Assembly: GCF_013328205.1 (NCBI RefSeq) | Contig: NZ_JABULH010000001.1 | Span: 635,610 to 699,609, forward strand | Reading direction: 5' to 3' | DNA length: 64,000 nucleotides | Source: Sphingomonas hominis | GTDB lineage: Bacteria; Pseudomonadota; Alphaproteobacteria; Sphingomonadales; Sphingomonadaceae | Part shown: piece by piece, positions 14,749 through 24,313 of the stretch | Layout: each line of letters starts with the position of its first letter | Position numbering within the stretch: the stretch's first letter is position 1 | Translations under genes and position numbers: made by a program | Notes under the pieces: generated by a model | Databases searched by the model: none | What the model saw: only the letters and a program-made list of their open reading frames with translations | Told to the model about the DNA's origin: nothing

Positions 14749-16803
14749 ATGCGTCCCGATATCCTCAATCCGCTGTTCGCCGAGGTCACGTCGTTGAAGG
14801 GCGTCGGGCAGGCACTCGCGCGCCCGCTCGAGCGGCTGCGGATCGCGCGTGTCATCGACCTGCTGTTCCATTTGCCGAGCGGGTGGATCGATCGGTTGCC
14901 GCGCGACGAATTGATGCAAGGCGATGTCGGGCGCACGATCGTCATCACGCTGACGCCGCAAGATTATCGCAGCAGCAGTTCGCCGCGCGCGCCGACGCGG
15001 GTGCAGGCGACCGACGAACACGGCAATTACGTCAGCCTCACCTTCTTCGGTGGATCGTCGGGCTGGGCGAAGAAGCTGTTCCCGATCGGCGAGGCGAAGC
15101 GCGTGTCGGGCAAGCTGGAGCAGTACGGCGACCAGCTCCAGATGGTGCATCCCGAACCGATCGAGGACGGCGACGGGTTTCGCGAGCGCGAAGCGATCTA
15201 CCCGTTGTCGGAAGGGATCACGTCGAAGCGGATCGCCGCGCTGGTCGCGCAGGCGCTGACGCGCGTGCCGGTGTTGCCCGAATGGATTGAGCCGAGCCTG
15301 AAAGCGAAGCACGACTGGCCCGACTGGCACGACGCAATCGCGCGCATCCATGCCGATCCGGTGGATGCGAAGGCGCGGGCGCGACTGGCGTATGACGAAG
15401 TGTTCGCGAACCAACTCGCGCTGTCGATCGTGCGCGCGGACACGCGGCGGCGGCGCGGGCGGGCGCTCGCGGGAGACGGGCGACTGCGCGACATGCTGCG
15501 GCTGCCGTACGCGCCGACGGGCGCTCAGTCGCGGACCGTGACGGAGATCGAGGGCGATCTTGCACAATCGGCGCCGATGCTGCGGCTGCTTCAGGGCGAT
15601 GTCGGCGCAGGGAAAACGCTGGTGGCGCTGATGGCGTTGCTGATCGCGATCGAGGCAGGCGCGCAGGGCGCGATGCTGGCGCCGACCGAGATCCTCGCGC
15701 GGCAGCATTACGAGTCGCTCCGCCGGCTGCTCGCCGGACTGCCGGTCGAGATCGCGGTGCTAACTGGGCGCGACAAGGGACGGGCGCGTGAAGCGACGTT
15801 GATAGGGCTGGCGGACGGGTCGATCGACCTGCTCGTCGGCACGCACGCGATCTTCCAGGAAGCGGTCGGCTACAAGGATCTGGGTCTCGTCGTGGTGGAC
15901 GAGCAGCACCGCTTCGGCGTCGCGCAGCGGTTGTTGTTGCAGGACAAGGGGCGCGTACCCCCGCACGTGCTGGCGATGACCGCGACGCCGATCCCGCGCA
16001 CGCTGACGCTCGCGCGTTACGGCGAGATGGATCAGAGCCAGCTCGACGAGATGCCGCCCGGGCGCGAACCGATCGAGACGCGCGTCATGTCGGAGGAGCG
16101 TACCGACGAGGTCGTCAACGCGCTCGGCCGACATCTGTCGAAGGGCAAGCAGGCCTATTGGGTCTGCCCGCTCGTCGAGGACAGCGAGACGAGCGACCTG
16201 CAGGCGGCCGAGGCGCGCGCGGAGATGCTGGTAGCGCGGTTCGGCGCGCGCGTCGGGTTGGTGCACGGCCGCATGAAGCCGGCCGAGAAAGACGTGGTGA
16301 TGGCGCGTTTCTCGGCCGGCGAGCTGGGTGTGCTGGTCGCGACCACGGTGATCGAGGTCGGGGTCGACGTGCCCAACGCGACATTGATCGTGATCGAGCA
16401 CGCCGACCGCTTCGGCCTCGCGCAGCTCCATCAGTTGCGCGGGCGCGTCGGGCGCGGCGGGGGCAAGTCGGTGTGCCTGCTGCTGCGCGGTTCGGCGCTG
16501 AGCGAAACGGCGCGCGCGCGGCTGGCGCTGATGCGCGAGACCAACGACGGCTTCCGTATCGCCGAGGAGGATTTGCGGCTGCGCGGCGGGGGCGAGTTGC
16601 TCGGTACGCGCCAGTCGGGCGAGGCGGTGTTCCGGCTCGCTAGCCCCGAGCTGCTGGGGGAACTTCTGCCGTCCGCGACCGATGACACGCGGTTGCTGAT
16701 CGACCGCGACGGCGGCCTCGCGGGCGCGCGTGGGCAGGCGGCGCGTGTGGCGCTCTACCTGTTCGATCGCGACCAGGGCGTGCAATTGCTTCGATCAGGC
16801 TGA
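14749..16803 (+). CDS. recG: ATP-dependent DNA helicase RecG
   Basis: The 684-residue branch-migration helicase reverses stalled forks. The N-terminal wedge/OB region (TSLKGVGQALARPLERL, then LLFHLPSGWIDR) is followed by the helicase core: Walker A GDVGAGKTLVALMA, DEQHRFGVAQR, TATPIPRTL, and motif VI QLHQLRGRVGRG. Length is normal. It starts at ATG 14749, divergent from sdhE. Confidence 0.97.
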   Translation: MRPDILNPLFAEVTSLKGVGQALARPLERLRIARVIDLLFHLPSGWIDRLPRDELMQGDVGRTIVITLTPQDYRSSSSPRAPTRVQATDEHGNYVSLTFFGGSSGWAKKLFPIGEAKRVSGKLEQYGDQLQMVHPEPIEDGDGFREREAIYPLSEGITSKRIAALVAQALTRVPVLPEWIEPSLKAKHDWPDWHDAIARIHADPVDAKARARLAYDEVFANQLALSIVRADTRRRRGRALAGDGRLRDMLRLPYAPTGAQSRTVTEIEGDLAQSAPMLRLLQGDVGAGKTLVALMALLIAIEAGAQGAMLAPTEILARQHYESLRRLLAGLPVEIAVLTGRDKGRAREATLIGLADGSIDLLVGTHAIFQEAVGYKDLGLVVVDEQHRFGVAQRLLLQDKGRVPPHVLAMTATPIPRTLTLARYGEMDQSQLDEMPPGREPIETRVMSEERTDEVVNALGRHLSKGKQAYWVCPLVEDSETSDLQAAEARAEMLVARFGARVGLVHGRMKPAEKDVVMARFSAGELGVLVATTVIEVGVDVPNATLIVIEHADRFGLAQLHQLRGRVGRGGGKSVCLLLRGSALSETARARLALMRETNDGFRIAEEDLRLRGGGELLGTRQSGEAVFRLASPELLGELLPSATDDTRLLIDRDGGLAGARGQAARVALYLFDRDQGVQLLRSG

Positions 16804-16814
16804 GGAGAAACGAA

Positions 16815-17252
16815 TTGCAGGCGTTGTTTCCGATCCTGGCCGTGCTGATCGCTGGGATCGGCGTCGCGCTGCAACCGCCGACCAACGCCGCGCTTGCCAA
16901 GGCGTCGGGATCGGTGTGGCTGGCCGCGCTGATCTCGTTCGCGGTCGGCACCGCCGCGCTGCTGATGGTCTGGCTCTTCGACCGGACGCCCTTGTCGGCT
17001 GCGAGGAGTGCGCCGTGGTGGGCGTGGGCCGGTGGCTTCTACGGCGCGGCGTTCGTCGCCGCGCTCGCCTTTGCCACTCCGCGGCTTGGACTTGCCGTGA
17101 CGCTGACCGCGGCGATTGCGAGCCAGCTCGTCACTGCAATGCTGATCGACCGTTTCGGGCTGCTGGGATTGCCACAGCAGCCGATCACCCCGACGCGGTT
17201 GATCGGCGTCGCTCTGGTGATCATTGGCGTGGTGGTCGTCCGCCGCGGGTGA
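16815..17252 (+). CDS. DMT-family (YdcZ/DUF606-like) membrane protein
   Basis: The 145-residue protein has about five hydrophobic segments, matching a single DUF606-type half transporter (GVALQPPTNAALAK and IGVALVIIGVVVVRR are typical). It begins at TTG 16815, set by AGGAG at 16803-16807 with 7-nt spacing; the SD overlaps the recG stop. It follows recG on the same strand. Substrate unknown; such half-size proteins may work as dimers. Confidence 0.82.
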   Translation: MQALFPILAVLIAGIGVALQPPTNAALAKASGSVWLAALISFAVGTAALLMVWLFDRTPLSAARSAPWWAWAGGFYGAAFVAALAFATPRLGLAVTLTAAIASQLVTAMLIDRFGLLGLPQQPITPTRLIGVALVIIGVVVVRRG

Positions 17253-17262
17253 ACGCGGGGGC

Positions 17263-18489
17263 TCAGCCCGGATTGACCATCCCGTGGTGTTTTTTGCCTG
17301 CTGAGACGCGCACCGGTTCGGCGCCGATCGTGACCACCGCGGTCTCGTCGCTGACCTTCTCGCCCGCAACGCGCGCGCCGCCGCCCTTGATCAAGCGGCG
17401 TGCCTCGCCCTTTGAACCCGCGAAGCCGAGCGCTACGAGCGCGTCGACGAGTGCGATCGAGCCGCTGACGGTGATCGAGGGCAGTGCCGCGCCGCTCGTG
17501 CCTTCCTCAAAGGTCCGCCGCGCCGTCTCGGCCGCCTCGTCCGCGGCGGCACGCCCGCGGCACAAAGCGGTCGCCTCGTTAGCGAGCACCTTCTTCGCCT
17601 CGTTGATCTCCGCGCCGCCCAGCGCCTCCAGCCGCGCGATCTCGTCGACGGCCAAGTCGGTGAACAGCCGCAGAAAGCGGCCGACGTCGCGATCGTCGGT
17701 GTTGCGCCAGAATTGCCAGTAATCGAAATGCGGTAGCTGGTCCTCGTGCAACCACACCGCGCCGTCGACCGACTTGCCCATCTTGGAGCCATCGGCCTTG
17801 GTCAGCAGCGGGGTGGTGAGCCCGTAGACCTCCGCGCCGTCCATCCGCCGCGCGAGGTCGACGCCGTTGACGATGTTGCCCCACTGGTCCGATCCGCCCA
17901 TCTGCAACCGGACGCCGCGGCGGCGGTGCAGTTCGGCGAAGTCATAGCCTTGCAGGATCATGTAGTTGAATTCGAGGAAGCTGAGCGACTGTTCGCGATC
18001 GAGCCGGAGCTTGACCGAGTCGAACCCGAGCATCCGGTTGACCGAGAAATGCTGGCCGACCTCACGCAGGAACGGAATATACTCGAGCTTGTCGAGCCAC
18101 TCGGCGTTATTGACCATGACCGCGTCGGTTTCGCCCTCGCCGAAGGTGAGGAAGCGCTCGAAGATGCGCTGGATGCCGCCGATGTTGGCGTCGATCACCT
18201 CCTGCGACGACAGCTTGCGCGCCTCGTCCTTGAAGCTCGGGTCGCCGATCTTGCCCGTGCCGCCGCCCATCAGCACGATCGGCTTGTGGCCAGTCTGCTG
18301 CATGCGGCGCAGCATCATGATCTGCACTAGGCTGCCGACGTGGAGTGACGGTGCGGTGGGATCGAAGCCAATATAGCCCGGAACGATCTGCTTGGCAGCG
18401 AGCGCGTCGAGCGCGGCGGCGTCTGTCGTCTGGTGAATGTAGCCGCGTGATGAAAGCGTGCGGAGCAGGTCGGAGCTGTAGTCGGTCAT
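17263..18489 (-). CDS. tyrS: Tyrosyl-tRNA synthetase
   Basis: The 408-residue class I enzyme charges tRNA-Tyr. The HIGH-like motif is in [11 protein letters not shown], the Tyr-binding region in [13 protein letters not shown], the KMSKS loop reads DGSKMGKS, and an S4 RNA-binding domain ends the protein ([20 protein letters not shown]). ATG 18489 begins the conserved N-terminus. Convergent with the DMT gene. Confidence 0.97.
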   Translation of the reverse strand: MTDYSSDLLRTLSSRGYIHQTTDAAALDALAAKQIVPGYIGFDPTAPSLHVGSLVQIMMLRRMQQTGHKPIVLMGGGTGKIGDPSFKDEARKLSSQEVIDANIGGIQRIFERFLTFGEGETDAVMVNNAEWLDKLEYIPFLREVGQHFSVNRMLGFDSVKLRLDREQSLSFLEFNYMILQGYDFAELHRRRGVRLQMGGSDQWGNIVNGVDLARRMDGAEVYGLTTPLLTKADGSKMGKSVDGAVWLHEDQLPHFDYWQFWRNTDDRDVGRFLRLFTDLAVDEIARLEALGGAEINEAKKVLANEATALCRGRAAADEAAETARRTFEEGTSGAALPSITVSGSIALVDALVALGFAGSKGEARRLIKGGGARVAGEKVSDETAVVTIGAEPVRVSAGKKHHGMVNPG

Positions 18490-18526
18490 GTCGGCGGCGC
18501 GTCTAGCATCAACCAACCGGCATCCG

Positions 18527-19753
18527 CTAGCGGAGCGGTAGCTGCCGGATCGGGTCGACCGGGGCGCGGCCCTTACGCAGCTCGAAATGGAGCTCGGGCC
18601 GATCGGCGAAGCCAGTGTCACCCGACAGCGCGATCGTCTGCCCTTTCTTCACCGCCTGTCCGCGTTGGACGAGCAGCTTGCTGGCGTGGCCGTAGACCGA
18701 GGTCCACCCATTGCCGTGACGGATGATGACCAGCCCGCCGAGCGCGGCGATCCCGTCGCCGACGTATGCGACGGTGCCGTCCGCCGTTGCCTTGATCGGG
18801 GTCTGCAGCGGCACCGCGATCTTGATCCCGTCGTTGCGCTCGCCCGAGCCACCGGGGCCGAAGCGGCGGATGAGTTGTCCGGTCGCGGGCCAGGCGAATT
18901 GGCCGGGCGCGCCCATCGGAGCGGCGACCGGGGTCGTAGCGGCGAGGACGCGACGCGTCGTGGCGACGGGCTTGGCGGGTGCCTGGTTGACCGCAACCGC
19001 GGGTTCGCCGCCGGTCAGGATCGAGTCGACGTCGAGCGTGAAGGCGGCGGCGCGCTGTGCCGTAGAGATGCCGCGCGCCGGCTCGCCCGGAATCAGCACG
19101 CGCTGCCCGGTGCGCAGCGTATAAGGCTCGGCGAGCTGGTTGGCGGCGATCACCTGCGACCACGGCACGCCGTAGGCGCGCGCGATCGCGATACCGGTCT
19201 GTCCGGCGCGGACCAGATGATAGCGCCCACCGGGGATCGTCAGCCGCTGCCCCACGCGGATCGTGTACGGCTCGGTCAGGTCGTTCGCGCGCGCGATCGC
19301 CTCGGCAGCGACGCCGGTGCGGTCGGCGACGCGGCTGAGCGTGTCGCCGGGTGCGACATCGTAATCCTGCGCCGCGATTGTCGCGGCATCGGCCTGGACC
19401 GGGCGAGCTTCCCACGCGGGGGCAGGGGCGGGGAGCTGCGCGACGCCGGTCTGGCGATCGACCACGGTGCGCGCGGCGACGCTGCGGTCGGCCGCGGGTA
19501 GGCTGCGCGGCGTCGCCTGGTCCGCTCGGTGGTCGGCGCGGTCACGGTCGCTTTCTCTGCGGCGTGAAGGCGCGCTATCCCGCTCGTCGTACTCCGGAGC
19601 GCGATCTTCGTCGCGCGGGCGGTTCCACCGTCCGCCGTCGCGCGGCGCAGGCGGCGCTGGGTCGTACGACCCGCTGTCGGCCCCGCCGGGAATGCATCCG
19701 GTCAGCGCGCCGCCGATGAGCAGGACCCACCCCGCCGACGCCAACCGTCCCAT
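18527..19753 (-). CDS. LysM / M23 lipoprotein, NlpD-like (probable amidase activator)
   Basis: The signal peptide ends in a lipobox (LTGC, Cys19), followed by a long charged and proline-rich linker. Two LysM repeats ([16 protein letters not shown] near 132 and [16 protein letters not shown] near 180) bind peptidoglycan. A LytM/M23 domain ends the protein. The first zinc-ligand motif HxxxD is changed ([10 protein letters not shown]), while YGHAS and LHFELR remain. This is the pattern of catalytically inactive NlpD/EnvC-type activators. It sits in serS-surE-nlpD order; in many proteobacteria surE and nlpD are neighbours. Confidence 0.88.
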   Translation of the reverse strand: MGRLASAGWVLLIGGALTGCIPGGADSGSYDPAPPAPRDGGRWNRPRDEDRAPEYDERDSAPSRRRESDRDRADHRADQATPRSLPAADRSVAARTVVDRQTGVAQLPAPAPAWEARPVQADAATIAAQDYDVAPGDTLSRVADRTGVAAEAIARANDLTEPYTIRVGQRLTIPGGRYHLVRAGQTGIAIARAYGVPWSQVIAANQLAEPYTLRTGQRVLIPGEPARGISTAQRAAAFTLDVDSILTGGEPAVAVNQAPAKPVATTRRVLAATTPVAAPMGAPGQFAWPATGQLIRRFGPGGSGERNDGIKIAVPLQTPIKATADGTVAYVGDGIAALGGLVIIRHGNGWTSVYGHASKLLVQRGQAVKKGQTIALSGDTGFADRPELHFELRKGRAPVDPIRQLPLR

Positions 19754-19757
19754 GCCT

Positions 19758-20525
19758 CTACTCCTCGCAATACACGCGCGAGAGCGATGCTAGCGAGGCT
19801 TCGTGCGTCAGGTCCAGATGCAACGGCGTCACGGTGATCCAGCCGTCGGCGACCGCCGCCAGATCGCTGTCGGGGACCGGGTCGCCGCGCATCGCGCCGA
19901 GTGCGAGCCAGTGATAATCGAAACCGCGCGGGTCCTTTCGCGTTTCGAAGCGGACGCGGCCGTAATCGCGCAGCCCTTGGCGTACGACCTTGATCCCGCG
20001 CACGTCGCCGGGCTCGGTCGCTGGAAAGTTGACGTTGACGATCGTGCGCGGCGCCCATTCGGCAGTCAGCAGCGGCTCGATCGCGCGCACGCCCCACGCC
20101 TCCGCGACCGCGAACGACACGTCGTCACCCGGTTGCAGCGCACCGTAGCGCTGGCTGAGCGCGATCGAGCGGATGCCCGCGAGCGCGCCCTCCAGCGCCG
20201 CCGAGACGGTGCCCGAATACATCACGTCCTCCGCCAGATTGCCGCCGCGGTTGACGCCCGACAGGATCAGGTCGGGCGCGCCGTCCATCAGCTCGGCGAG
20301 CGCGATCATCACCGCGTCGGTCGGCGTGCCGGTGACCGCGAAGCGCCGCTCGGCGAACTTGCGCACGCGCAAGGGCCGGGTCAGCGTCAGCGAGCGTCCG
20401 GTGCCCGATTGCTCCTCCGACGGCGCAACGATCCACACGTCGTCGGACAGTTCGGCCGCGATCTTTTCGAGCACGACAAGGCCAGGGGCGTGATAGCCTT
20501 CGTCGTTGGAGAGCAGGATGCGCAT
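19758..20525 (-). CDS. surE: 5'/3'-nucleotidase SurE
   Basis: The 255-residue survival protein dephosphorylates nucleoside monophosphates. The N-terminal metal-site motif reads LSNDEGYHAPGL, while NDDG is usual, so the second Asp ligand is Glu. The Ser loop EEQSGTGRSLT and GVNRGGN are normal. Its ATG shares bases with the serS stop (TGATG), and the NlpD-like gene starts 5 bp after its stop: a three-gene operon. Confidence 0.94.
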   Translation of the reverse strand: MRILLSNDEGYHAPGLVVLEKIAAELSDDVWIVAPSEEQSGTGRSLTLTRPLRVRKFAERRFAVTGTPTDAVMIALAELMDGAPDLILSGVNRGGNLAEDVMYSGTVSAALEGALAGIRSIALSQRYGALQPGDDVSFAVAEAWGVRAIEPLLTAEWAPRTIVNVNFPATEPGDVRGIKVVRQGLRDYGRVRFETRKDPRGFDYHWLALGAMRGDPVPDSDLAAVADGWITVTPLHLDLTHEASLASLSRVYCEE

Positions 20526-21796
20526 CAGCGCGGGCTCAGCCGCTCGACACCGCCCATATAGGGTTGCAGCACGGCGGGCACCGCGACCGAGCCGTCCTCC
20601 TGCTGGTAATTCTCCAGCACCGCCACCAGCGTCCGCCCGACCGCGAGCCCCGAGCCGTTGAGGGTGTGCACGAAGCGCGTACCCTTCTCCCCCTCGGGCC
20701 GGTAGCGCGCGTTCATGCGGCGCGCCTGGAAGTCGCCGGTGGTCGAGCAGGACGAGATCTCGCGCCACGCGTCCTGACCCGGCAACCATACCTCCAGATC
20801 GTAGGTGCGCCGCGCGCCGAAGCCCATGTCACCGGTGCACAGCAGCAAGCGGCGGTAAGGTAGGTCGAGCGCTTCCAGGATCCCTTCCGCGCACCGCGTC
20901 ATCCGCTCGTGCTCCCCGTCGCTGTCGTCGGGACGGCAGACGGTGACCAACTCGACCTTCTCGAACTGATGCTGCCGAATGAAGCCGCGCGTGTCGCGCC
21001 CGGCCGCACCGGCCTCGCTGCGGAAGCACAAGGTATGCGCGGTCATCCGCATCGGCTCGGTCAGGTCGCCCAGGATGCGATCCGCGACCGAGGCGGTCAG
21101 GCTGACCTCCGAGGTCGGGATCAGCCAGCGGCCGTCGGTGGTTCGAAACGAATCGTCGGCGAACTTGGGCAGCTTATCGGTGCCGTACATCGCGGCATCG
21201 CCGACGAGCACCGGCGGGTTGCACTCGACATAGCCGTTATCCTCGATCTGGCGGTCGAGCATGAACTGCGCGAGTGCGCGGTGAAGCCGCGCCATACCGC
21301 CACGCAGGAAGGTGAAGCGGGCACCCGACAGGCGAGCGCCGGTCTCGAAGTCCATCCCCAGCGCGGGGCCGAGATCGGCATGTTCCTTCGGCGCGAAGGT
21401 GAAGGTGCGCGGCGTACCCCAGCGCTTCTGCTCGACGTTGCCGCTCTCGTCCGCGCCAACCGGAACATCGTTCGCGGGCACGTTGGGGATGCTCGCCAGT
21501 CGCTCGGCGAGCGTCGCAGCGACGGCTTTCTGTTCCGCCTCTAGCTCGGGCAGGCGTGCCTTCAGGGCTGCGACCTCGGCCATCAGATCGGTCGGATCAT
21601 CGCGCCGTGCCTTGGCCGCCCCGATCGCCTTTGACGCTTCGTTGCGGCGAGCGAGTACCGCCTGCACCTCCGTCGTCAGCGCGCGTGCGCGTTCGTCGAT
21701 CGCCAGCAGGTCGGCCGATAGCGGGGCAAGCCCACGCTTGTGCATGGCGGCGTCGAAGGCGGCGGGATCGTCGCGGATCAGGCGGATGTCGTGCAT
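20525..21796 (-). CDS. serS: Seryl-tRNA synthetase
   Basis: The 423-residue class II synthetase begins [15 protein letters not shown]. An N-terminal coiled-coil arm (about 28-105) binds tRNA-Ser. Motif 2 is at [17 protein letters not shown] and motif 3 at [20 protein letters not shown] 21796 gives the standard length. It heads the serS-surE-nlpD-like group. Confidence 0.97.
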   Translation of the reverse strand: MHDIRLIRDDPAAFDAAMHKRGLAPLSADLLAIDERARALTTEVQAVLARRNEASKAIGAAKARRDDPTDLMAEVAALKARLPELEAEQKAVAATLAERLASIPNVPANDVPVGADESGNVEQKRWGTPRTFTFAPKEHADLGPALGMDFETGARLSGARFTFLRGGMARLHRALAQFMLDRQIEDNGYVECNPPVLVGDAAMYGTDKLPKFADDSFRTTDGRWLIPTSEVSLTASVADRILGDLTEPMRMTAHTLCFRSEAGAAGRDTRGFIRQHQFEKVELVTVCRPDDSDGEHERMTRCAEGILEALDLPYRRLLLCTGDMGFGARRTYDLEVWLPGQDAWREISSCSTTGDFQARRMNARYRPEGEKGTRFVHTLNGSGLAVGRTLVAVLENYQQEDGSVAVPAVLQPYMGGVERLSPR

Positions 21797-21810
21797 GGCG
21801 ACCGGGCTAT

Positions 21811-21878
21811 GGCGATGCGCCGGGAAGCGCGCAACCCGCGCGGGGGCGATGCGCCGGTAAGCGCGCAACCCGCGCGGG
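21811..21878. repeat. 34-bp tandem duplication upstream of serS
   Basis: Two adjacent 34-bp copies (21811-21844, 21845-21878) start GGCGATGCGCCGG and differ at one base (CGGGAAG/CGGTAAG). They lie between the divergent serS and host-attachment-family genes, in the shared promoter region. Confidence 0.85.
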
Positions 21879-21890
21879 GAGGGCGGCGTT
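21865..21890 (+). promoter_or_regulatory. Weak candidate EcfG-like promoter
   Basis: GCAAC (21865-21869) is followed after 17 nt by CGTT (21887-21890). The second base differs from the GGAAC consensus, so support is slight. It lies about 30 bp before ATG 21919. Confidence 0.2.
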
Positions 21891-21918
21891 GTGTGGGGGC
21901 GAAACAAAGGAGAACGCG

Positions 21919-22428
21919 ATGCAGGTCCCTCACAATTCCGTCGTGCTGGTGGCGGATGGACGCAAGCTCTTGTTCCTGCGCAACGAGGGCGACGCGGAAT
22001 ATCCGAACCTGGTCGTCGAGACCGCGCAGGAGAAGCCCAACCCGGCCGACCGCGATCAGAAGACCGATGCCGCGGGTGGTGCGTCCTCGACGCAGTCCGG
22101 CGCGGGTGCGCCGCCGGTTGCGCAAGGCGGCTCGGGTCACGGTGGCGGAAGCGGCGCGCAATTTGCCCCGTCACGCGGCAGCATGGCCGAGACCGATTTC
22201 CACCAATTGGAGGAAGATCGCTTCGCCGCGGAGGCCGCCGAACTGCTGAAGAAGCGCGCGTTGGCGAACAATTACGATTCGCTGATCGTCGTGGCGCCGC
22301 CAAAGACGCTTGGCGAGCTCCGCAAGCATTACCACAAGGAAGTCGAGAGCCGGTTAAAGGGTGAGCTCGACAAGGATCTGACCGGTCACCCGATCGACGC
22401 GATCGAGAAGGCGCTGGTCGCCGCCTGA
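21919..22428 (+). CDS. Host attachment family protein
   Basis: The 169-residue protein matches the family annotated as required for attachment to host cells. It begins [20 protein letters not shown], has a Gly/Ser-rich insert (about residues 52-85), and ends with [20 protein letters not shown] then [28 protein letters not shown] precedes ATG 21919. The family is related to the release-factor-like baeRF group, and a role in translation or stress is possible. Its true biochemical function is not established. Confidence 0.85.
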   Translation: MQVPHNSVVLVADGRKLLFLRNEGDAEYPNLVVETAQEKPNPADRDQKTDAAGGASSTQSGAGAPPVAQGGSGHGGGSGAQFAPSRGSMAETDFHQLEEDRFAAEAAELLKKRALANNYDSLIVVAPPKTLGELRKHYHKEVESRLKGELDKDLTGHPIDAIEKALVAA

Positions 22429-22442
22429 TTTCACGTAAAAGA

Positions 22443-22470
22443 AGGGTCGGCGCATCGCTGCGCCGACCCT
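22443..22470. terminator. Bidirectional hairpin terminator
   Basis: A perfect 12-bp stem (AGGGTCGGCGCA / TGCGCCGACCCT) with loop TCGC lies between two convergent genes. AAAAGAA on the left and TCTTC on the right give short U-rich tails in both directions. Confidence 0.8.
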
Positions 22471-22492
22471 CTTCACAAATCCGTTTAGTGGA

Positions 22493-23416
22493 TCAGGCGG
22501 TCGCGGTAGAAGACCGCTTCGCCAACCGCTTGCGCCCAACCAGTGCCGCGGCGGCCGCACCGAACAACAGCATCATCGGCGGCGCGGGTACCGGCGCGGG
22601 CGAGCCGTTGCTCGAACCCGGCGGCGGCGCGCAATTGCCGCCCTTGCAGCCATTGTTCCAACCGTTGTTCGAACCCCAGCCGTTGCTCGATCCCCAACCC
22701 TTCGAGCTGGAGCCGTAGGACGACGACGATGTCGAGCTGCTGGTGGAGCCGATCTGACCCTGGCCCTGGCCCTGCGCTTGTCCCTGTTTCTGGTCCTGAT
22801 CCTGCTTCTGGCCTTGGTTCTGGCTCTGCTCGTTGCTGTTGTGGTTGTTGTTCTCGCTTTGATTGTTGTTGTGATTCTGGTTGTTGTTCTTGCTCGAGTT
22901 GTCGAGATTGTTCTCGCTCTTGTTCGAGTTCTCGACGTTGTTCTTGTTCGAATTGTCGATGTCGACCTTGGCGCCGCCGGTCGACGAGGAGGTCGAGGTG
23001 GAGGACACCACGATCGCGCCGCTGCTGCCGCTGCTGCCGCCCGAACCGCCGAAGAAGCCGCCCGCGAAGAACCCGCCGCCACCGCCGCCGTAGAAGCCGC
23101 CGCCGCCGATCGCGGGTGCGAAGCCACCTCCACCGCCGACGAACGCGGGAACGGGTTCAGGCAGCGGCACGGGGATCGGTGCGCCGGTGCTGGCAACCGT
23201 CACGGTCGTTGCGGCGCAGTTGTTGCCTGCGCTGCGCACGATCCGGCGCACGCTGCCCTTGCTGCTGTAGCTGCGGCGCACGACGCGGTGCGTCGCCTTT
23301 TTCGCGTAAGCCGTCCGGTGCTTGGACGTTTCCGCCACGTGCACCGCACCACCACCGATCAGCGCGCCGCCGCACGTGCACGCGCAAAGTTTTGCCAACG
23401 CCATCCGCACAGACAT
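22493..23416 (-). CDS. Secreted Gln/Asn-rich protein with VPAP/PEP-CTERM-like tail
   Basis: The 307-residue protein has a signal-like N-terminus (MSVRMALAKLCACTCGGALI), a basic region, a Gly-rich stretch (about 105-155), a Ser/Thr run, and then a long Asn/Gln/Lys/Ser low-complexity part. It ends with PAPVPAPPMMLLFGAAAAAL then VGRKRLAKR, the motif-hydrophobic-basic layout of PEP-CTERM/VPAP sorting signals that exosortase recognises. ATG 23416 was chosen by the signal segment. It is probably exported, processed and tied to extracellular polysaccharide; the role is unknown. No exosortase is in the window. Confidence 0.72.
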   Translation of the reverse strand: MSVRMALAKLCACTCGGALIGGGAVHVAETSKHRTAYAKKATHRVVRRSYSSKGSVRRIVRSAGNNCAATTVTVASTGAPIPVPLPEPVPAFVGGGGGFAPAIGGGGFYGGGGGGFFAGGFFGGSGGSSGSSGAIVVSSTSTSSSTGGAKVDIDNSNKNNVENSNKSENNLDNSSKNNNQNHNNNQSENNNHNSNEQSQNQGQKQDQDQKQGQAQGQGQGQIGSTSSSTSSSSYGSSSKGWGSSNGWGSNNGWNNGCKGGNCAPPPGSSNGSPAPVPAPPMMLLFGAAAAALVGRKRLAKRSSTATA

Positions 23417-23774
23417 GCCATCACTCTCTCGTTGGCGACGAAGCGAACCGTCGCGAAATTCAAAGCAGCGCTTGCGTACTGCCCATGTCGGCAAAGTGCC
23501 CAACAAAGCTTTAAGTGCAACGCCGTTAACCACCATTGTCACGGCGAACGCGCTTTGTATCGCCCGGCCCGCGGCTGGATCATGGTTAACGTGTCAGGCT
23601 GGGACTGAATCGCGCGGGCGTTCGACTATGTCGTTCATCGCCGTGTCACGGAAACCATCGTACGGCCAAGTCGCTGATTGCTTGTCGTTATGTGCAAGCG
23701 CGGTTATAGGCCCGGCCAGGGGGCGCACCAGCGGTGTTGACGGTCAATCCTGGCGCGCAGGCGGGAGAGTGTCG
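23417..23774. other. Divergent intergenic region before dksA
   Basis: This 358-bp stretch lies between the Gln/Asn-rich protein gene (leftward) and dksA (rightward). No gene or RNA is recognised. A predicted dksA promoter at 23682-23710 is its only clear signal. It is more AT-rich than its flanks. Confidence 0.5.
23682..23710 (+). promoter_or_regulatory. Predicted dksA promoter
   Basis: TTGTCG (23682-23687) and TATAGG (23705-23710) are 17 bp apart. The leader to ATG 23775 would be about 58 nt. Confidence 0.4.
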
Positions 23775-24242
23775 ATGGCTACGGTGTTGAGTCGTGTGGA
23801 CGAAACGGTCGCGGTGGTGGCCAACGACGTCGATGAGCGCGGGGATGGTTACCGGCCGAGTGCCGACGAACCGTTCATGAATGCGCGCCAACAGGCGTAT
23901 TTCCGACAGAAGCTGTACGATTGGAAGGAAGCGATCCTGCGCGAAAGCTTGGGAACGCTGTCGCAACTGCAGATCGACTCGTTGCGCGAACCCGACCTGA
24001 ACGATCGCGCGTCGAGCGAAACCGATTGGTCGATCGAACTGCGCACCCGCGATCGGCAGCGCAAGCTGGTGTCGAAGATCGACGCGGCGTTGCGCCGGAT
24101 CGAGGATGGCGAATACGGCTATTGCGAGGTCACGGGTGAGCCGATCAGCCTGCAACGGCTGGAAGCGCGGCCGATCGCGACCATGACGGTCGAGGCGCAG
24201 GAGCGTCACGAGCGCAACGAGAAAGTGTCACGCGACGATTGA
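23775..24242 (+). CDS. dksA: RNA polymerase-binding transcription factor DksA
   Basis: The 155-residue protein binds the RNA polymerase secondary channel and works with ppGpp. The coiled coil carries the tip motif EPDLNDRAS (DxxDxA). The zinc-finger region GEYGYCEVTGEPI then RLEARPIATMTVEAQERHE keeps one of four cysteines, so no zinc is expected; reduced fingers of this type are usual in alphaproteobacterial DksA. ATG 23775 was chosen over the much longer upstream frame. Confidence 0.92.
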   Translation: MATVLSRVDETVAVVANDVDERGDGYRPSADEPFMNARQQAYFRQKLYDWKEAILRESLGTLSQLQIDSLREPDLNDRASSETDWSIELRTRDRQRKLVSKIDAALRRIEDGEYGYCEVTGEPISLQRLEARPIATMTVEAQERHERNEKVSRDD

Positions 24243-24313
24243 ACCGGCGTGGTAAGCGGTTCTTTACCGCCGGACGGGTAGGGCGGCCAGAAGACCGACA
24301 GGCGGTGGGACCG

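Noticed and set aside
14655-15708. Long minus-strand open frame opposite recG
   Set aside because: Antisense shadow of recG. The real gene near it is sdhE, in another frame.
22778-23608. Hydrophobic plus-strand frame opposite the Gln/Asn-rich gene
   Set aside because: Low-complexity Leu/Val product is the complement of the Asn/Gln codons; the minus-strand protein has signal and sorting motifs.
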